Below, one piece after another: positions 16,463 through 25,684 of a stretch of 34,108 nt of DNA. Position numbers and translations under genes: made by a program. Positions within the stretch are counted from its first letter, which is position 1. Every line of letters begins with the position of its first letter. Under the pieces are notes generated by a model. That model ran no database searches and had not been told where the DNA came from. It saw only the letters and a list, made by a program, of their open reading frames with translations. The DNA comes from an uncultured Bacteroidota bacterium (GTDB lineage Bacteria; Bacteroidota; Bacteroidia; 2-12-FULL-35-15), in contig CAIRRW010000506.1 in NCBI GenBank assembly GCA_903881065.1, positions 1-34,108 of the forward strand, written 5' to 3'.

Positions 16463-18364
16463 TTATTTCCCTGCAATAGCATCCAATCCTTTTTTAGCGT
16501 CTTCTTTATTAGGATTTAACTGAAGGGAATTATTCCATGCGTTTCTTGCCTTCTGATAATCATTAATTGTGTAATAGGCACCTCCTAGATTATACCAGTA
16601 GTCAGCATTTTCAGGATCCAACTGAACGGCTTGTTCAAGAAATTTAATAGCTTCTAATGGTTCCTTACCACCTTTTTCCATTCCTCTGTTATAATAAACT
16701 GAGGCAAGCACAGCGTAATTTCGCTTTAGAAAAGGATTGCTAGGATACAGTTCATTTACCTTATCCCACTCCACACGGGCACTGTCATAGTTTTTTAATT
16801 TATAATATGCTACGCCCATATTCAAGTAGCCATTTACATATTCTTTATGAACATTTACAGCACGGTTGAAATGAACAATTGCTTTACGAATCAATTCTGT
16901 TTCCTGTGATTTATTTTCCGGCTTTTCCGACAAATCTAGATATGCTTTTCCGGCATTTCCATTAACCAGTGCACTGTTGGGTGCCGTTTCAGCATCAGCA
17001 ATAAACAGGCTTGTATCATTCTTCCACTCGGCATTCCTAGGGATTACTTTTGCCGCGCAAAATATTGTAATTAAACTAAGAACAGAGATTGTAGTTATCT
17101 TTTTTACTTGAGGAGAATTGATTTTCTCAACCAACCAATTAATGAAAATAGCAATGATTAATAAGAACCCGAATGATGAATGATAGATTAATCGTTCACC
17201 CATTGTTGCGCCAATATCCATTATTAAGTTACTTACCAAAAATAGATGAAGCAAATAAAAGGCTAGAGCGAAAGCAATAATATTTCTTCTTACAAATAAA
17301 ACAATGGTTGCTGCAATAGCTGATAGATGAAAGAGAATGGCAAACCAAACCATCGGGTTTCCGAAGTTAGTGTAGGCAATGGTACTGTACGAATAATCAC
17401 TGGAAAGCGGGTGTGGGAAAAATAATAATCGCAAATAGTGATTCAGAATTTCAATTTTGGTAGCCCACTTTTCCGGCTGAGTAGCAAACTTATATGGGTT
17501 ATTTAAAACATCAGGATTTTCCATTGTTGCTCCCTTTCCTACAATAGAAAAACGAATTATTAAATATATTGCGGCTATAAATACATATGGCAACACACCT
17601 ATAATTGCATCTTTCATTGAATCGCCTTTTGCAATATACAATAACATTGGAATAAGAATTAGTAAGGTTACTGCATATTCTTTTGAAAGTAATGCACAGA
17701 AATAAAATACTAAAGCAGCTAATAACTGTCCCGTTTTCTTCGATTCTCTATATCTAAATACTTTTATAAACGTGAGAATGATAAATAAAAAAGATAAAAT
17801 TTCGTCCCTGCTTTTTACGTTTGAAATAACTTCGGTATGTAAAGGATGTATTAAAAATAATAAGCAAGTAATAAAAGCAACTAGCGGAGTGTCTTTAAAT
17901 ATAAAGGTTTGGAGAAAATATAACAGTACAATAACAGACAATATATAATACACAACATTTAATACATGCCTGATAAAAGCGACGTCGGCAGCAGGTTTTA
18001 CTTTTTCATTACTTCCAAATAATTGCTGTTCGATTGCAAAAGTAATAACAGATAGCGGACGGTAACGGCCACCTGAAAGCTGTTGTTTTGCATTCATCGA
18101 TCTGTAAAAGCTATCATAAGCATCTGTTTTTAATATTTTCGGAATACCTTTAAACCCTTGCTGTACATAATCATTCTTTTCAATTACAATTCCATCATCT
18201 AAGGCGTATTCATTTAAAAATGAATTTCCATAAATAATAAGTCCAATAATAGCCAACACAATTACTTGAATTTTGAATTCGGGGAAGAGGTTGATTTTAT
18301 TGAGATTAGAAGAAATATTAACTTCTTTGATCTTATTCTTTTTATTTATTGCCTGTTTTCCCAT
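16463..18364 (-). CDS. TMTC-like multispanning membrane protein with C-terminal TPRs
   Basis: 633 residues. A basic N-terminus is followed by a first membrane helix (about 32-50) and then NEYALDDGIVI, whose aspartate pair (56-57) sits in the first outside loop as in GT-C glycosyltransferases. GGRYRPLSVITFAIEQ (98-113) is the other signature of the TMTC / DUF1736-type family. About ten further hydrophobic segments reach residue 450. The last 160 residues form TPRs (YLNMGVAYYKLKNYDSA and YWYNLGGAYYTINDYQKA). Eukaryotic TMTC proteins are protein O-mannosyltransferases; a similar protein-glycosylating role is inference here. The gene is convergent with PorP/SprF and divergent from the histidine kinase. 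Confidence 0.75.
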   Translation of the reverse strand: MGKQAINKKNKIKEVNISSNLNKINLFPEFKIQVIVLAIIGLIIYGNSFLNEYALDDGIVIEKNDYVQQGFKGIPKILKTDAYDSFYRSMNAKQQLSGGRYRPLSVITFAIEQQLFGSNEKVKPAADVAFIRHVLNVVYYILSVIVLLYFLQTFIFKDTPLVAFITCLLFLIHPLHTEVISNVKSRDEILSFLFIILTFIKVFRYRESKKTGQLLAALVFYFCALLSKEYAVTLLILIPMLLYIAKGDSMKDAIIGVLPYVFIAAIYLIIRFSIVGKGATMENPDVLNNPYKFATQPEKWATKIEILNHYLRLLFFPHPLSSDYSYSTIAYTNFGNPMVWFAILFHLSAIAATIVLFVRRNIIAFALAFYLLHLFLVSNLIMDIGATMGERLIYHSSFGFLLIIAIFINWLVEKINSPQVKKITTISVLSLITIFCAAKVIPRNAEWKNDTSLFIADAETAPNSALVNGNAGKAYLDLSEKPENKSQETELIRKAIVHFNRAVNVHKEYVNGYLNMGVAYYKLKNYDSARVEWDKVNELYPSNPFLKRNYAVLASVYYNRGMEKGGKEPLEAIKFLEQAVQLDPENADYWYNLGGAYYTINDYQKARNAWNNSLQLNPNKEDAKKGLDAIAGK

Positions 18365-18417
18365 GTTAAGTTTGGTATAATTTATGAGGTTTTAAAAACG
18401 TCCCCAATATATTTCTT

Positions 18418-18425
18418 TACTTTTG
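18418..18425 (+). promoter_or_regulatory. -7 promoter element of the histidine kinase gene
   Basis: TACTTTTG matches the Bacteroidota TAnnTTTG box. A clear -33 partner about 19 bases upstream was not found. A start near 18430 would leave about 55 bases to the TTG start codon. It lies in the 122-base gap between divergent genes; no equivalent box was found for the opposite strand. Confidence 0.4.
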
Positions 18426-18486
18426 TTAAGAATGTAAAAATAAAATTCAGTTCTAAAAGTAATTAATAGTTCGCAATTATAATAAA

Positions 18487-21400
18487 TTGAAAACAATTTT
18501 TAAAAATAAAATCTATTTGATTTTTTTCGCTTTCCTGTTATTTGGGATTGCTTATTTTTTGCATCACTCTTTTGACAACAATTCCTCCACATCTGTTTCC
18601 AGATTTGAAACTACGCTGCATTTAAAAGAAAAACGGTTAAATGATGAAATGGCTTTGCTTGCAGCACAAGCAGTAACTAAAAATTACAATCAACTTTTTA
18701 CCGAAAAGCCCGCTTATTATAATGAAATGCTTGAAGAAGATGGCTTGGCATTGTTAATTTATGAGAATGATACATTAAAATTTTGGAGTGATAATTCCAT
18801 TGCGGTTGAAAACTGGATAAAGGAAGTTTGTCTGGATACAAAGATGGCAAAGCTCCATAATGGCTGGTTCGAAGTGATGCACCCAAATACTAATGCCACA
18901 ACCACTAAAACAATTGTAGGGCTAATTTTAATTAAAAATGTTTATCCATATCAGAATAAATATTTGGTAAATGAGTTCCAGAAAGATTTTGATGTTTCTA
19001 CAGAAACTAAATTGCATACAGATCGTCCTAAAAGTAATTATAGCATTAAGAATTCGAAAGGGGAATATTTATTTTCACTTGAGTTTAATCCGGCAGGTTA
19101 TTCCAATAACACATCTGTATTATCGGCATTGCTCAATGTATTAGCATGTCTTTTACTGTTGGTTTTTATGAAGGTGTCTTTCCAAGAGCTAAGTGGAAAA
19201 ATTGGGAAAAACGTATCAGTATTCCTTTTTGTGATAAGCATAGCTATACTTCGTTTTATATCAATTAAGTTTTCCTTACCTGAAAGCTTTTATTCTTTTG
19301 AAATGTTTTCTCCAAAAATATTCGCTGATGCTAATTCAATTTGGCTTTCATCACTAGGTGATTTGTTTGTAAATGTTGTTTTGCTTTTCTATTTGGTATT
19401 TTATGTTTTAAATGAGATAGATTTTAAACTAATTATCTTTCGTATAAAAGGTGCAAGCAGAGTTGTTATTTCTCTAATTCTACTTCTTCTCTTATTCTTG
19501 TTCTCTTGGATAATTACAGAACTATTTACCGGCTTAATTAAAAATTCAAACATTGTTTTCAGTATTAATAATTTATTTAGTCTCAATAGATATAGTTACA
19601 CTGGTATTGTAATCATCGGCCTTTTATTATTCGTTTATTTTTTAATAGTAGACAAAATCGTCGGAATATTAATTGATCTGAAGTTACAAATAATGCAGTA
19701 TTTAATTATTTTCCTTATTTCGTGTTGTTTTCATTTAGTCATTTCGCTTTTTCTTGGCGCATTTGATATAATGGTAGTTGGATTACCTATTATTATAATT
19801 ATATCGATTGCCATTTTAAAAAGAAAACAAACTGTTTATTCTTTTTCAGGTATTGTTTTACTTGTATTTATTTTTTCGCTGTATTCTGTTCATGTTTTTA
19901 TTAAGTATTCGGGAATCAAAGAAAATGAAGCAAGAAAGATTTATGCAGAAAAATTAGCTGCAGAACAGGACCCTGTGGCTGAGCTTTTATTTCAGGATCT
20001 AGATGATGACATTCAAAACGATGTTTTGTTGATGTCATATATTTATCGAATTGATAAACAACCTGCAAATTTTGAAAAACGAATTAAACAGCAATATTTC
20101 AGTGGTTTTTGGGATAAATATGATTTGCACATTGCTCTGTTTGATACCATGTGTCTTCCTGTTTTTAAGTCTCGAAATCCGATCTTTGACAATATCTTTT
20201 ATTTCGATGATTTAATTGAAAGAAAGGGAAAGCCTACATCTTGCGAACATTTTAATTTCATAAAAAACGAATCCGGTAAAATTAGTTATTTAGCGAAGCT
20301 GGATTTTTATAGAAACCAGCAAACGAAGCAAAAGTTTGGAACATTATATTTAGAACTTGATTCGAAATTTATTTCGGATGAAATAGGGTTTCCTGAATTA
20401 TTGCTAGATAAAAATATCGGTTTGTCAGAAGAAATATCCAACTATTCTTATGCTAAATATAAACATCATCAACTTATTAATCAGTACGGAAAACTCACCT
20501 ATGGTTTAACAAGTAAAAATTTTGATGAGAAAAAAAGTAAAAATGAATTTCAGTTTGTAAATTATGAAGACTACAATCATCTTTTGTTTCAGCCAAATCC
20601 GGAAACATTGATTGTATTGAGTAAGCGCACCGAAGGTTTTATAGGGCATGTAACCACATTCTCCTATCTGTTTGCTTTTTTTAGCTTGTTGTTGTTGTTA
20701 GTTTTATTTCTTCGGCAACTTTCATTAGGAGTTTTATTTGAGAATATTTCTTTTAAATATCGAATACAAGCGGTGTTGGTATTAATTGTTTTAATCTCCC
20801 TTGCATTGTTTGGCGGAGGTACCATTTATTATATTAAACAACAGTTCGAAACACAAAATCAGGAAAGCATAAGTGAAAAAATTCATTCTGTTTTAATTGA
20901 CGTTGAAAGTAAATTGGCTGCTGAAGATAATCTGAATAAAAGTCTTACTGATTATGTTTCGTTTATTTTAAAGAAATCTTCGACCGTTTTTTTTACTGAT
21001 ATAAGTTTATACGATGCAAAGGGAAATCTTTATGCATCATCTCGTTCGCAAGTATTTGATGAGGGATTAACTTCAAAGAAAATGAATCCGGAAGCATTTC
21101 TTCAAATTGCTGTTTTAGGGAAAACAGAATTTGTGCATGAGGAACGAATTGGTAAATTAAATTATGTTTCAGCTTATATTCCATTCAAAAATAAAGATGG
21201 AAAATTGCTTGCTTATCTTAATCTGCCTTACTTCGCGAAGCAAAGCAAACTTGAAAAAGAGATTTCTGAATTTCTTGTAGCATTGATAAATATTTATGTT
21301 CTGCTGTTTGCATTATCTATTATTACGGCCATTTTAATTTCTAATTATATTACAAAACCACTTAAGTTAATTCAGGATAAATTAAGTAAAATTAAACTTG

Positions 21401-22194
21401 GCAAAACAAATGAACCTATTGAATGGAGGGAAAAAGATGAGATTGGAAATCTGGTGAGTGAATATAACAGAATGATTGCCGAGTTGGCAAATAGTGCTGA
21501 TTTACTTGCGCGGTCGGAACGTGAAAGTGCATGGCGGGAAATGGCGAAACAAGTGGCGCATGAAATTAAAAATCCATTAACACCGATGAAATTAAGTGTT
21601 CAGCATTTACAGCGTACTTGGAACGACCATGCACCGGACATGAATGAAAAGATGGAACGTTTGACAAAGATTATTATTGAGCAAATTGATACGCTTTCTA
21701 CCATTGCTACTGAGTTTTCCAACTTTGCAAAGATGCCGAAGTCAAATCATGAGAAAATAAATGTGAAAGAGTTGCTACTAAATTGTATTGGGTTATATAA
21801 TGGAATGCAACATATTCACTTCAATTTTTCGTGCGCTGAAAATGAATTGTATTATGTAAATGCGGATAAAGAACAGTTGCTGCGGGTGTTTAATAATCTT
21901 ATAAAAAATGCGATGCAGGCAATCCCTGAACAGCAACAGGGAATTATTAACGTAGCGATAAATATAGAAAACCAACAGATTATTATAAGTATCGCTGATA
22001 ATGGAACTGGAGTGGATGCAGCGCTGACAGATAAAATATTTTCACCGAACTTTACTACAAAAACAGGCGGTATGGGACTTGGTTTGGCGATTGTGAAAAG
22101 CATCCTCGAAGATATTAATGGGGAAATAGGGTTTACCACTAAAAAGGGAGAAGGAAGTGTGTTTTATATCACCTTGCCATGTTTTAAAGGTTGA
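18487..22194 (+). CDS. large NtrY-like membrane sensor histidine kinase
   Basis: 1235 residues, much longer than most kinases. A TM helix near 8-25 is followed by an outside segment, a cluster of membrane helices (about 214-476), a second non-membrane region (about 480-725), more helices (728-785), a third putative sensor segment and a last helix (929-955). Then come HAMP (KPLKLIQDKLSKIKLGK), a dimerisation box HEIKNPLTPMKLS with phospho-acceptor H1025, an N box NNLIKNAMQAI, and ATP-lid motifs DNGTGV and GGMGLGLAIV. The H box is of NtrY type. The start is TTG; the first in-frame ATG lies near residue 55, after the first TM helix, so the TTG is preferred. No response regulator is adjacent, so its partner is elsewhere. 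Confidence 0.9.
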   Translation: MKTIFKNKIYLIFFAFLLFGIAYFLHHSFDNNSSTSVSRFETTLHLKEKRLNDEMALLAAQAVTKNYNQLFTEKPAYYNEMLEEDGLALLIYENDTLKFWSDNSIAVENWIKEVCLDTKMAKLHNGWFEVMHPNTNATTTKTIVGLILIKNVYPYQNKYLVNEFQKDFDVSTETKLHTDRPKSNYSIKNSKGEYLFSLEFNPAGYSNNTSVLSALLNVLACLLLLVFMKVSFQELSGKIGKNVSVFLFVISIAILRFISIKFSLPESFYSFEMFSPKIFADANSIWLSSLGDLFVNVVLLFYLVFYVLNEIDFKLIIFRIKGASRVVISLILLLLLFLFSWIITELFTGLIKNSNIVFSINNLFSLNRYSYTGIVIIGLLLFVYFLIVDKIVGILIDLKLQIMQYLIIFLISCCFHLVISLFLGAFDIMVVGLPIIIIISIAILKRKQTVYSFSGIVLLVFIFSLYSVHVFIKYSGIKENEARKIYAEKLAAEQDPVAELLFQDLDDDIQNDVLLMSYIYRIDKQPANFEKRIKQQYFSGFWDKYDLHIALFDTMCLPVFKSRNPIFDNIFYFDDLIERKGKPTSCEHFNFIKNESGKISYLAKLDFYRNQQTKQKFGTLYLELDSKFISDEIGFPELLLDKNIGLSEEISNYSYAKYKHHQLINQYGKLTYGLTSKNFDEKKSKNEFQFVNYEDYNHLLFQPNPETLIVLSKRTEGFIGHVTTFSYLFAFFSLLLLLVLFLRQLSLGVLFENISFKYRIQAVLVLIVLISLALFGGGTIYYIKQQFETQNQESISEKIHSVLIDVESKLAAEDNLNKSLTDYVSFILKKSSTVFFTDISLYDAKGNLYASSRSQVFDEGLTSKKMNPEAFLQIAVLGKTEFVHEERIGKLNYVSAYIPFKNKDGKLLAYLNLPYFAKQSKLEKEISEFLVALINIYVLLFALSIITAILISNYITKPLKLIQDKLSKIKLGKTNEPIEWREKDEIGNLVSEYNRMIAELANSADLLARSERESAWREMAKQVAHEIKNPLTPMKLSVQHLQRTWNDHAPDMNEKMERLTKIIIEQIDTLSTIATEFSNFAKMPKSNHEKINVKELLLNCIGLYNGMQHIHFNFSCAENELYYVNADKEQLLRVFNNLIKNAMQAIPEQQQGIINVAINIENQQIIISIADNGTGVDAALTDKIFSPNFTTKTGGMGLGLAIVKSILEDINGEIGFTTKKGEGSVFYITLPCFKG

Positions 22195-22222
22195 TTTCTT
22201 TCAAGACGGAATCAATTTTTAT
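22191..22222 (+). terminator. terminator overlapping the histidine kinase stop codon
   Basis: TTGATT (22191-22196) pairs with AATCAA (22210-22215), followed by TTTTTAT. The left arm includes the TGA stop. The stem is only six pairs, so termination may be weak. Confidence 0.4.
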
Positions 22223-22310
22223 ACCTTCTTCAACCTCATAATTGCCTTATTACTATAAGGATATAAGTTAATTAGTCAGTTTAGTATTTGTTTTCCTTGA
22301 TAAAAAACTA

Positions 22311-22510
22311 AGTTCCTTTATTTTATTCGGGGACTCCTTTATTTTAAAAAGGAGTTCCTGTATTTTAAAAGGGAGTTCCTGTATTTAAAACAGGAGCTCC
22401 TGTTTTTAAAAGGGAGTTCCTGTTTTTTATAAGGGAGTTCCTGTTTCTAATAATTGGCTTCCTTTATTTAAAAAGGGAACTCCTGTTTTTTTTAAAGGAA
22501 CTCCTTTATT
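22311..22510. repeat. AT-rich 21-bp tandem array with palindromic cores (ten units)
   Basis: The TCC of each unit core recurs with first C at 22315, 22336, 22357, 22378, 22399, 22419, 22440, 22461, 22482 and 22503. That is a 21-base step nine times with one 20-base exception. The typical unit is GGGAGTTCCTGTATTTTAAA. The core is GGAGTTCC in most early and middle units, GGAACTCC (its reverse complement) in the last two, and GGAGCTCC, a perfect palindrome, in the fifth. It fills the gap between the convergent kinase and glycosyltransferase genes. There is no unique spacer between units, so it is not a CRISPR. From 22511 to 22633 I see only AT-rich spacer. Confidence 0.9.
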
Positions 22511-22633
22511 TTTACTTTGAAAAGGTAAAATGAAGAAATAGCCTAAACTATTTCTAATTCCTGTTGTTTTTGAAAGTAGTTTTTTGGTTGAATATCTTAC
22601 TAGTTATATATTAAATGGTCAAGCGCCGAACAA

Positions 22634-24316
22634 TTAATAATTTATCTCGTACAGATAAGCAGGTTCGTCAGTTCCTTCCGTTTTCAGAAGTTTCAATTTT
22701 TCAGGATATTTCTGAACTACAGGTCCAAGCATTCGTTGAATAGTATTAATAATTCGTCCGTTGTTTTTCTTTGGATTCTGACGCAGGTTAGGCATTATAA
22801 CGTATTTCACATTTTCTTTTTTCCAATCCATCAGCACCGTATCTGCATTCTCGGAATTTACAATATACTGACCAACAAACTTTTTGCCCTTACCATATAT
22901 AAAACTCATGTTAGGTTTGCGCGATAATACCTGTGCATCTTTCGGCAAGCTGTCGGCACAGTACTTACTAAGTTTAAGGAAATTTTCCCAATCAGGAGTG
23001 TATCCATAATACATATCTCCACTCATATTTTTCTTTAATGCAACGAAATTTTGTTTCGCATTAATACTTGATTTACCTAAGGAAATAACCAGCATAACGA
23101 TTGAAAACGCGATGAAGAAAAATTGTAATGTCGAATTTCGTTTTGCAAATTCATACATTCCATAAAATAGTACCAGAAAAATAAGGGGAATGGCAATTAT
23201 AATTAATCGCGACTGCATGTTGTTTGCCTGAACACCAAAAAATACGCCACCTACAAGAGCAATCAGATAAATGCTAGAGAAGAAAATAAATTTATTTTTC
23301 TTGTAACTAAAGAATGTAAATACCGCAAGAATTATTGTAGATACAAATGAAAGTGCAGGTAAAGGAGTAATTGTTTCACCATCTAGAACCTCTATGCTGC
23401 CAATCAACCGGAGGTTAAAAATTCGATACATATGATAGGAAACGTACGTATTAAAATTAGCGAAGAAGCGGTCTATCATTCCACCCATATCTTCATGTCC
23501 ACCTTCTGGTTTATACAAGTCTTTTCGTAACATTAGTTCCAGTTGATTTGAATCATTGGCTCCATACATTGAAGTGGTAATTAACTGGTAGATGCCACGG
23601 AATACAAGGTAAGCGGCGAGTGCATAAACGATTTGCTTATAGTTTTTATTTAATAAGAAGTAGAGTAAAACCCCTGCAATGGTAACAAAAGCAATACTCT
23701 TGGAAATAGTTAATACAACAAACATCAATCCGAACAGCAGCCATAATTTATAGTTCTCCTTGAAACCTTCTGCCCATCCTGCTTTCTCGTTGATGTTGTC
23801 AATAATATTAAAGGTGATGTACAAACAGATAGATTGAACAAATAGAAAAAATGTTTCGGTATAGGTCTGACTGGCATAATACTGAACGAAATTATTCACA
23901 GAAATAAATGCAATCAACGCGAAAAGAACAGTATATGGTATGCGTTTGCGGAAAGTGAGATACGTTACCCATACAAAACCGAACTGACAAAGAACAGATA
24001 GAAATTTAAGAGCAACAATATTTAATCCGAATATTCTCATGAAAAAAGAAAGTATCACAGGATAACCTGGCCCTTGAAAATAAGGGAACTTGCCTTCGTT
24101 TATCAACGACCATGCTCGTTCAATATAACTGGAATCATCCCCACCTAATGACACTTTGGAATCGAACAAAAGCAAAGTAAATAATGTAGAAAGAAATAAT
24201 ATTGAGTAAAATACTTTCTTGTCCCTGGCTTCTAGCCATTTATTTAAATTGTCCAGCATACCTGTCTTAACTGGTTGCGAATTTTTCTTATTTGCGGGTT
24301 GATTCTTTTTAGACAT
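22634..24316 (-). CDS. GT39/ArnT-like integral membrane glycosyltransferase
   Basis: 560 residues. After a short charged N-terminus comes a membrane helix (about 36-52) and then GGDDSSYIERAWSLINEGK, with the aspartate pair D60/D61 in the first outside loop, typical of GT-C enzymes that use polyprenyl-linked sugars. FPYFQGPGYPVILSFFMRIFG follows, as in the PMT_2 group. About ten more membrane helices run to residue 400. The C-terminal 150 residues are soluble and probably face the periplasm. Acceptor and sugar cannot be read. It is a separate unit from the operon behind it, since a long hairpin lies between. Confidence 0.75.
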   Translation of the reverse strand: MSKKNQPANKKNSQPVKTGMLDNLNKWLEARDKKVFYSILFLSTLFTLLLFDSKVSLGGDDSSYIERAWSLINEGKFPYFQGPGYPVILSFFMRIFGLNIVALKFLSVLCQFGFVWVTYLTFRKRIPYTVLFALIAFISVNNFVQYYASQTYTETFFLFVQSICLYITFNIIDNINEKAGWAEGFKENYKLWLLFGLMFVVLTISKSIAFVTIAGVLLYFLLNKNYKQIVYALAAYLVFRGIYQLITTSMYGANDSNQLELMLRKDLYKPEGGHEDMGGMIDRFFANFNTYVSYHMYRIFNLRLIGSIEVLDGETITPLPALSFVSTIILAVFTFFSYKKNKFIFFSSIYLIALVGGVFFGVQANNMQSRLIIIAIPLIFLVLFYGMYEFAKRNSTLQFFFIAFSIVMLVISLGKSSINAKQNFVALKKNMSGDMYYGYTPDWENFLKLSKYCADSLPKDAQVLSRKPNMSFIYGKGKKFVGQYIVNSENADTVLMDWKKENVKYVIMPNLRQNPKKNNGRIINTIQRMLGPVVQKYPEKLKLLKTEGTDEPAYLYEINY

Positions 24317-24374
24317 AATTAATTTGTTTGATGGTTTAAAATTAGAGAAAAAAAGGATAGTGGGAAATATTAAA

Positions 24375-24439
24375 GTAAAATAGAACCTCTCACTTTTATT
24401 CTGCTGTCATAAATTATTGCAGAATGAAAATGAGAGGTT
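24375..24439 (-). terminator. long hairpin ending the PqqD to TPR operon
   Basis: AACCTCTCA (24384-24392) pairs with TGAGAGGTT (24431-24439), and ATTCTGC pairs with GCAGAAT further in, separated by a nearly matched TTTTC/CTTTT segment. The stem is about 21 bp with only a couple of mismatches. On the - strand it is followed by TTCTATTTTA. It lies 145 bases after the last gene of the - strand operon; the spacer 24440-24584 shows no gene. Confidence 0.6.
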
Positions 24440-24584
24440 TAAATAAAGTGTTCTGAAAATATAATTGGCTATTATATTCTGAAGAAATACTATGTGGTGT
24501 TTAACTAAATTCTATAATACTTATATTTTTAAAAAGTACTTTATTTAAAACCTTATCAGGAATGAATAATTAAATATCGATTTT

Positions 24585-25667
24585 CTATTTTATCAATGCC
24601 AATCCTTGCAATGCTGATGTATCACCAGGAGCAAGCATTAATACTTTATTAAACAAGAGTTTAGCTTCTGCTGTTTTGCCTGTTTTGAAATTTGCCCATG
24701 CGTATAATATTAAACCATCGTAACTAAAAGGATATAGATTTACTACTTTCTCGAGATATTGATAAGCAGCGGAATAATCGTTTTTTGAATAATAATAAGA
24801 TCCAAGACCATAATTCGCAAAACTATTTTGAGGATTTATTTCAACAATTTTCTTGTTTTGTTTGCTTATTTCATCATAGTTACCTAATGCACCTAGCGGA
24901 TAATTGATGCCAAAGCGAGGTTCAATAGAATTTGGCTTTAAGTCAATTGCTATCTGATAATATTTAATCGCCTCCTTATTAAGCCCTGAAAGGTAATTTA
25001 ACCATCCCATACGCAAGTTAACATCATAATATTTAAGATCGTAAATGTCTTTTATTGAAGTTATAGCGGAAGCATAATCTTTTTTATATTCAAAATCATA
25101 ACTTTTCGCAAATGCAGCAATTACTTTATCGCTTTGCTTCTCCGACTTGTTTATCTGTTGCCAGGTGTCTCTTAAATAAGGCTCATAACCGGAAGGATAT
25201 AAACTAATTATCTTCTCGAATTGTTTTTTGGCTAGGTCATAGTTCTTTTTGTTGTAATAAATATAGCCTAACTGATAGTTGGAATTAACATCAAGCGGAT
25301 CAACTTCCAATATTTTTTTATAAACTACTTCTAATTCATCCATTTGATTTTGTGCATAAACAGGATAAATGAGTCCAGTTTTTGCTTCAATGGAATAAGG
25401 CATTAATTTAACAGCATTTTGGTAATAAGTAGCAGACTCCTTATTCTTTCCTGCTTTATAGTACAACCAGCCCAACCGAAGATTCTCTTCGTAAGAAGTA
25501 GTTTCATAACTATCCATAAGCGCTTTTATTGCGCCATCATAATCTTTATTTTTTTCAGCTGCATAACTTTTAGAAAAAGCACTTGCCAACTTAACATTTT
25601 GAGCAAACGAATTGTTGATACTCAATAAGAGGATACCTCCGATAATAATTTGTTTGATTTTTTTCAT
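24585..25667 (-). CDS. secreted TPR protein built from an internal duplication
   Basis: 360 residues with a signal peptide (MKKIKQIIIGGILLLSINNSFAQ). Residues 30-169 and 185-324 are copies of each other, offset by 155. Matching landmarks are AFSKSY / AFAKSY, NLRLGWLYY / NLRMGWLNY, YYQNAVKLMP / YYQIAIDLKP and YYNKKNYDLAKKQF / YYSKNDYSAAYQYL. Each copy holds about four TPR units. It is probably periplasmic and a protein-protein scaffold. It is the last gene of the operon, 17 bases after the outer-membrane barrel gene, which itself starts with TPRs, so the two may form a complex. Confidence 0.8.
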   Translation of the reverse strand: MKKIKQIIIGGILLLSINNSFAQNVKLASAFSKSYAAEKNKDYDGAIKALMDSYETTSYEENLRLGWLYYKAGKNKESATYYQNAVKLMPYSIEAKTGLIYPVYAQNQMDELEVVYKKILEVDPLDVNSNYQLGYIYYNKKNYDLAKKQFEKIISLYPSGYEPYLRDTWQQINKSEKQSDKVIAAFAKSYDFEYKKDYASAITSIKDIYDLKYYDVNLRMGWLNYLSGLNKEAIKYYQIAIDLKPNSIEPRFGINYPLGALGNYDEISKQNKKIVEINPQNSFANYGLGSYYYSKNDYSAAYQYLEKVVNLYPFSYDGLILYAWANFKTGKTAEAKLLFNKVLMLAPGDTSALQGLALIK

Positions 25668-25684
25668 GATTCTAATTGAAGGGT

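Noticed and set aside
22311..22510. CRISPR array
   Set aside because: Units run without unique spacers at a 21-base step, and no cas genes are near. The same holds for the other two arrays.
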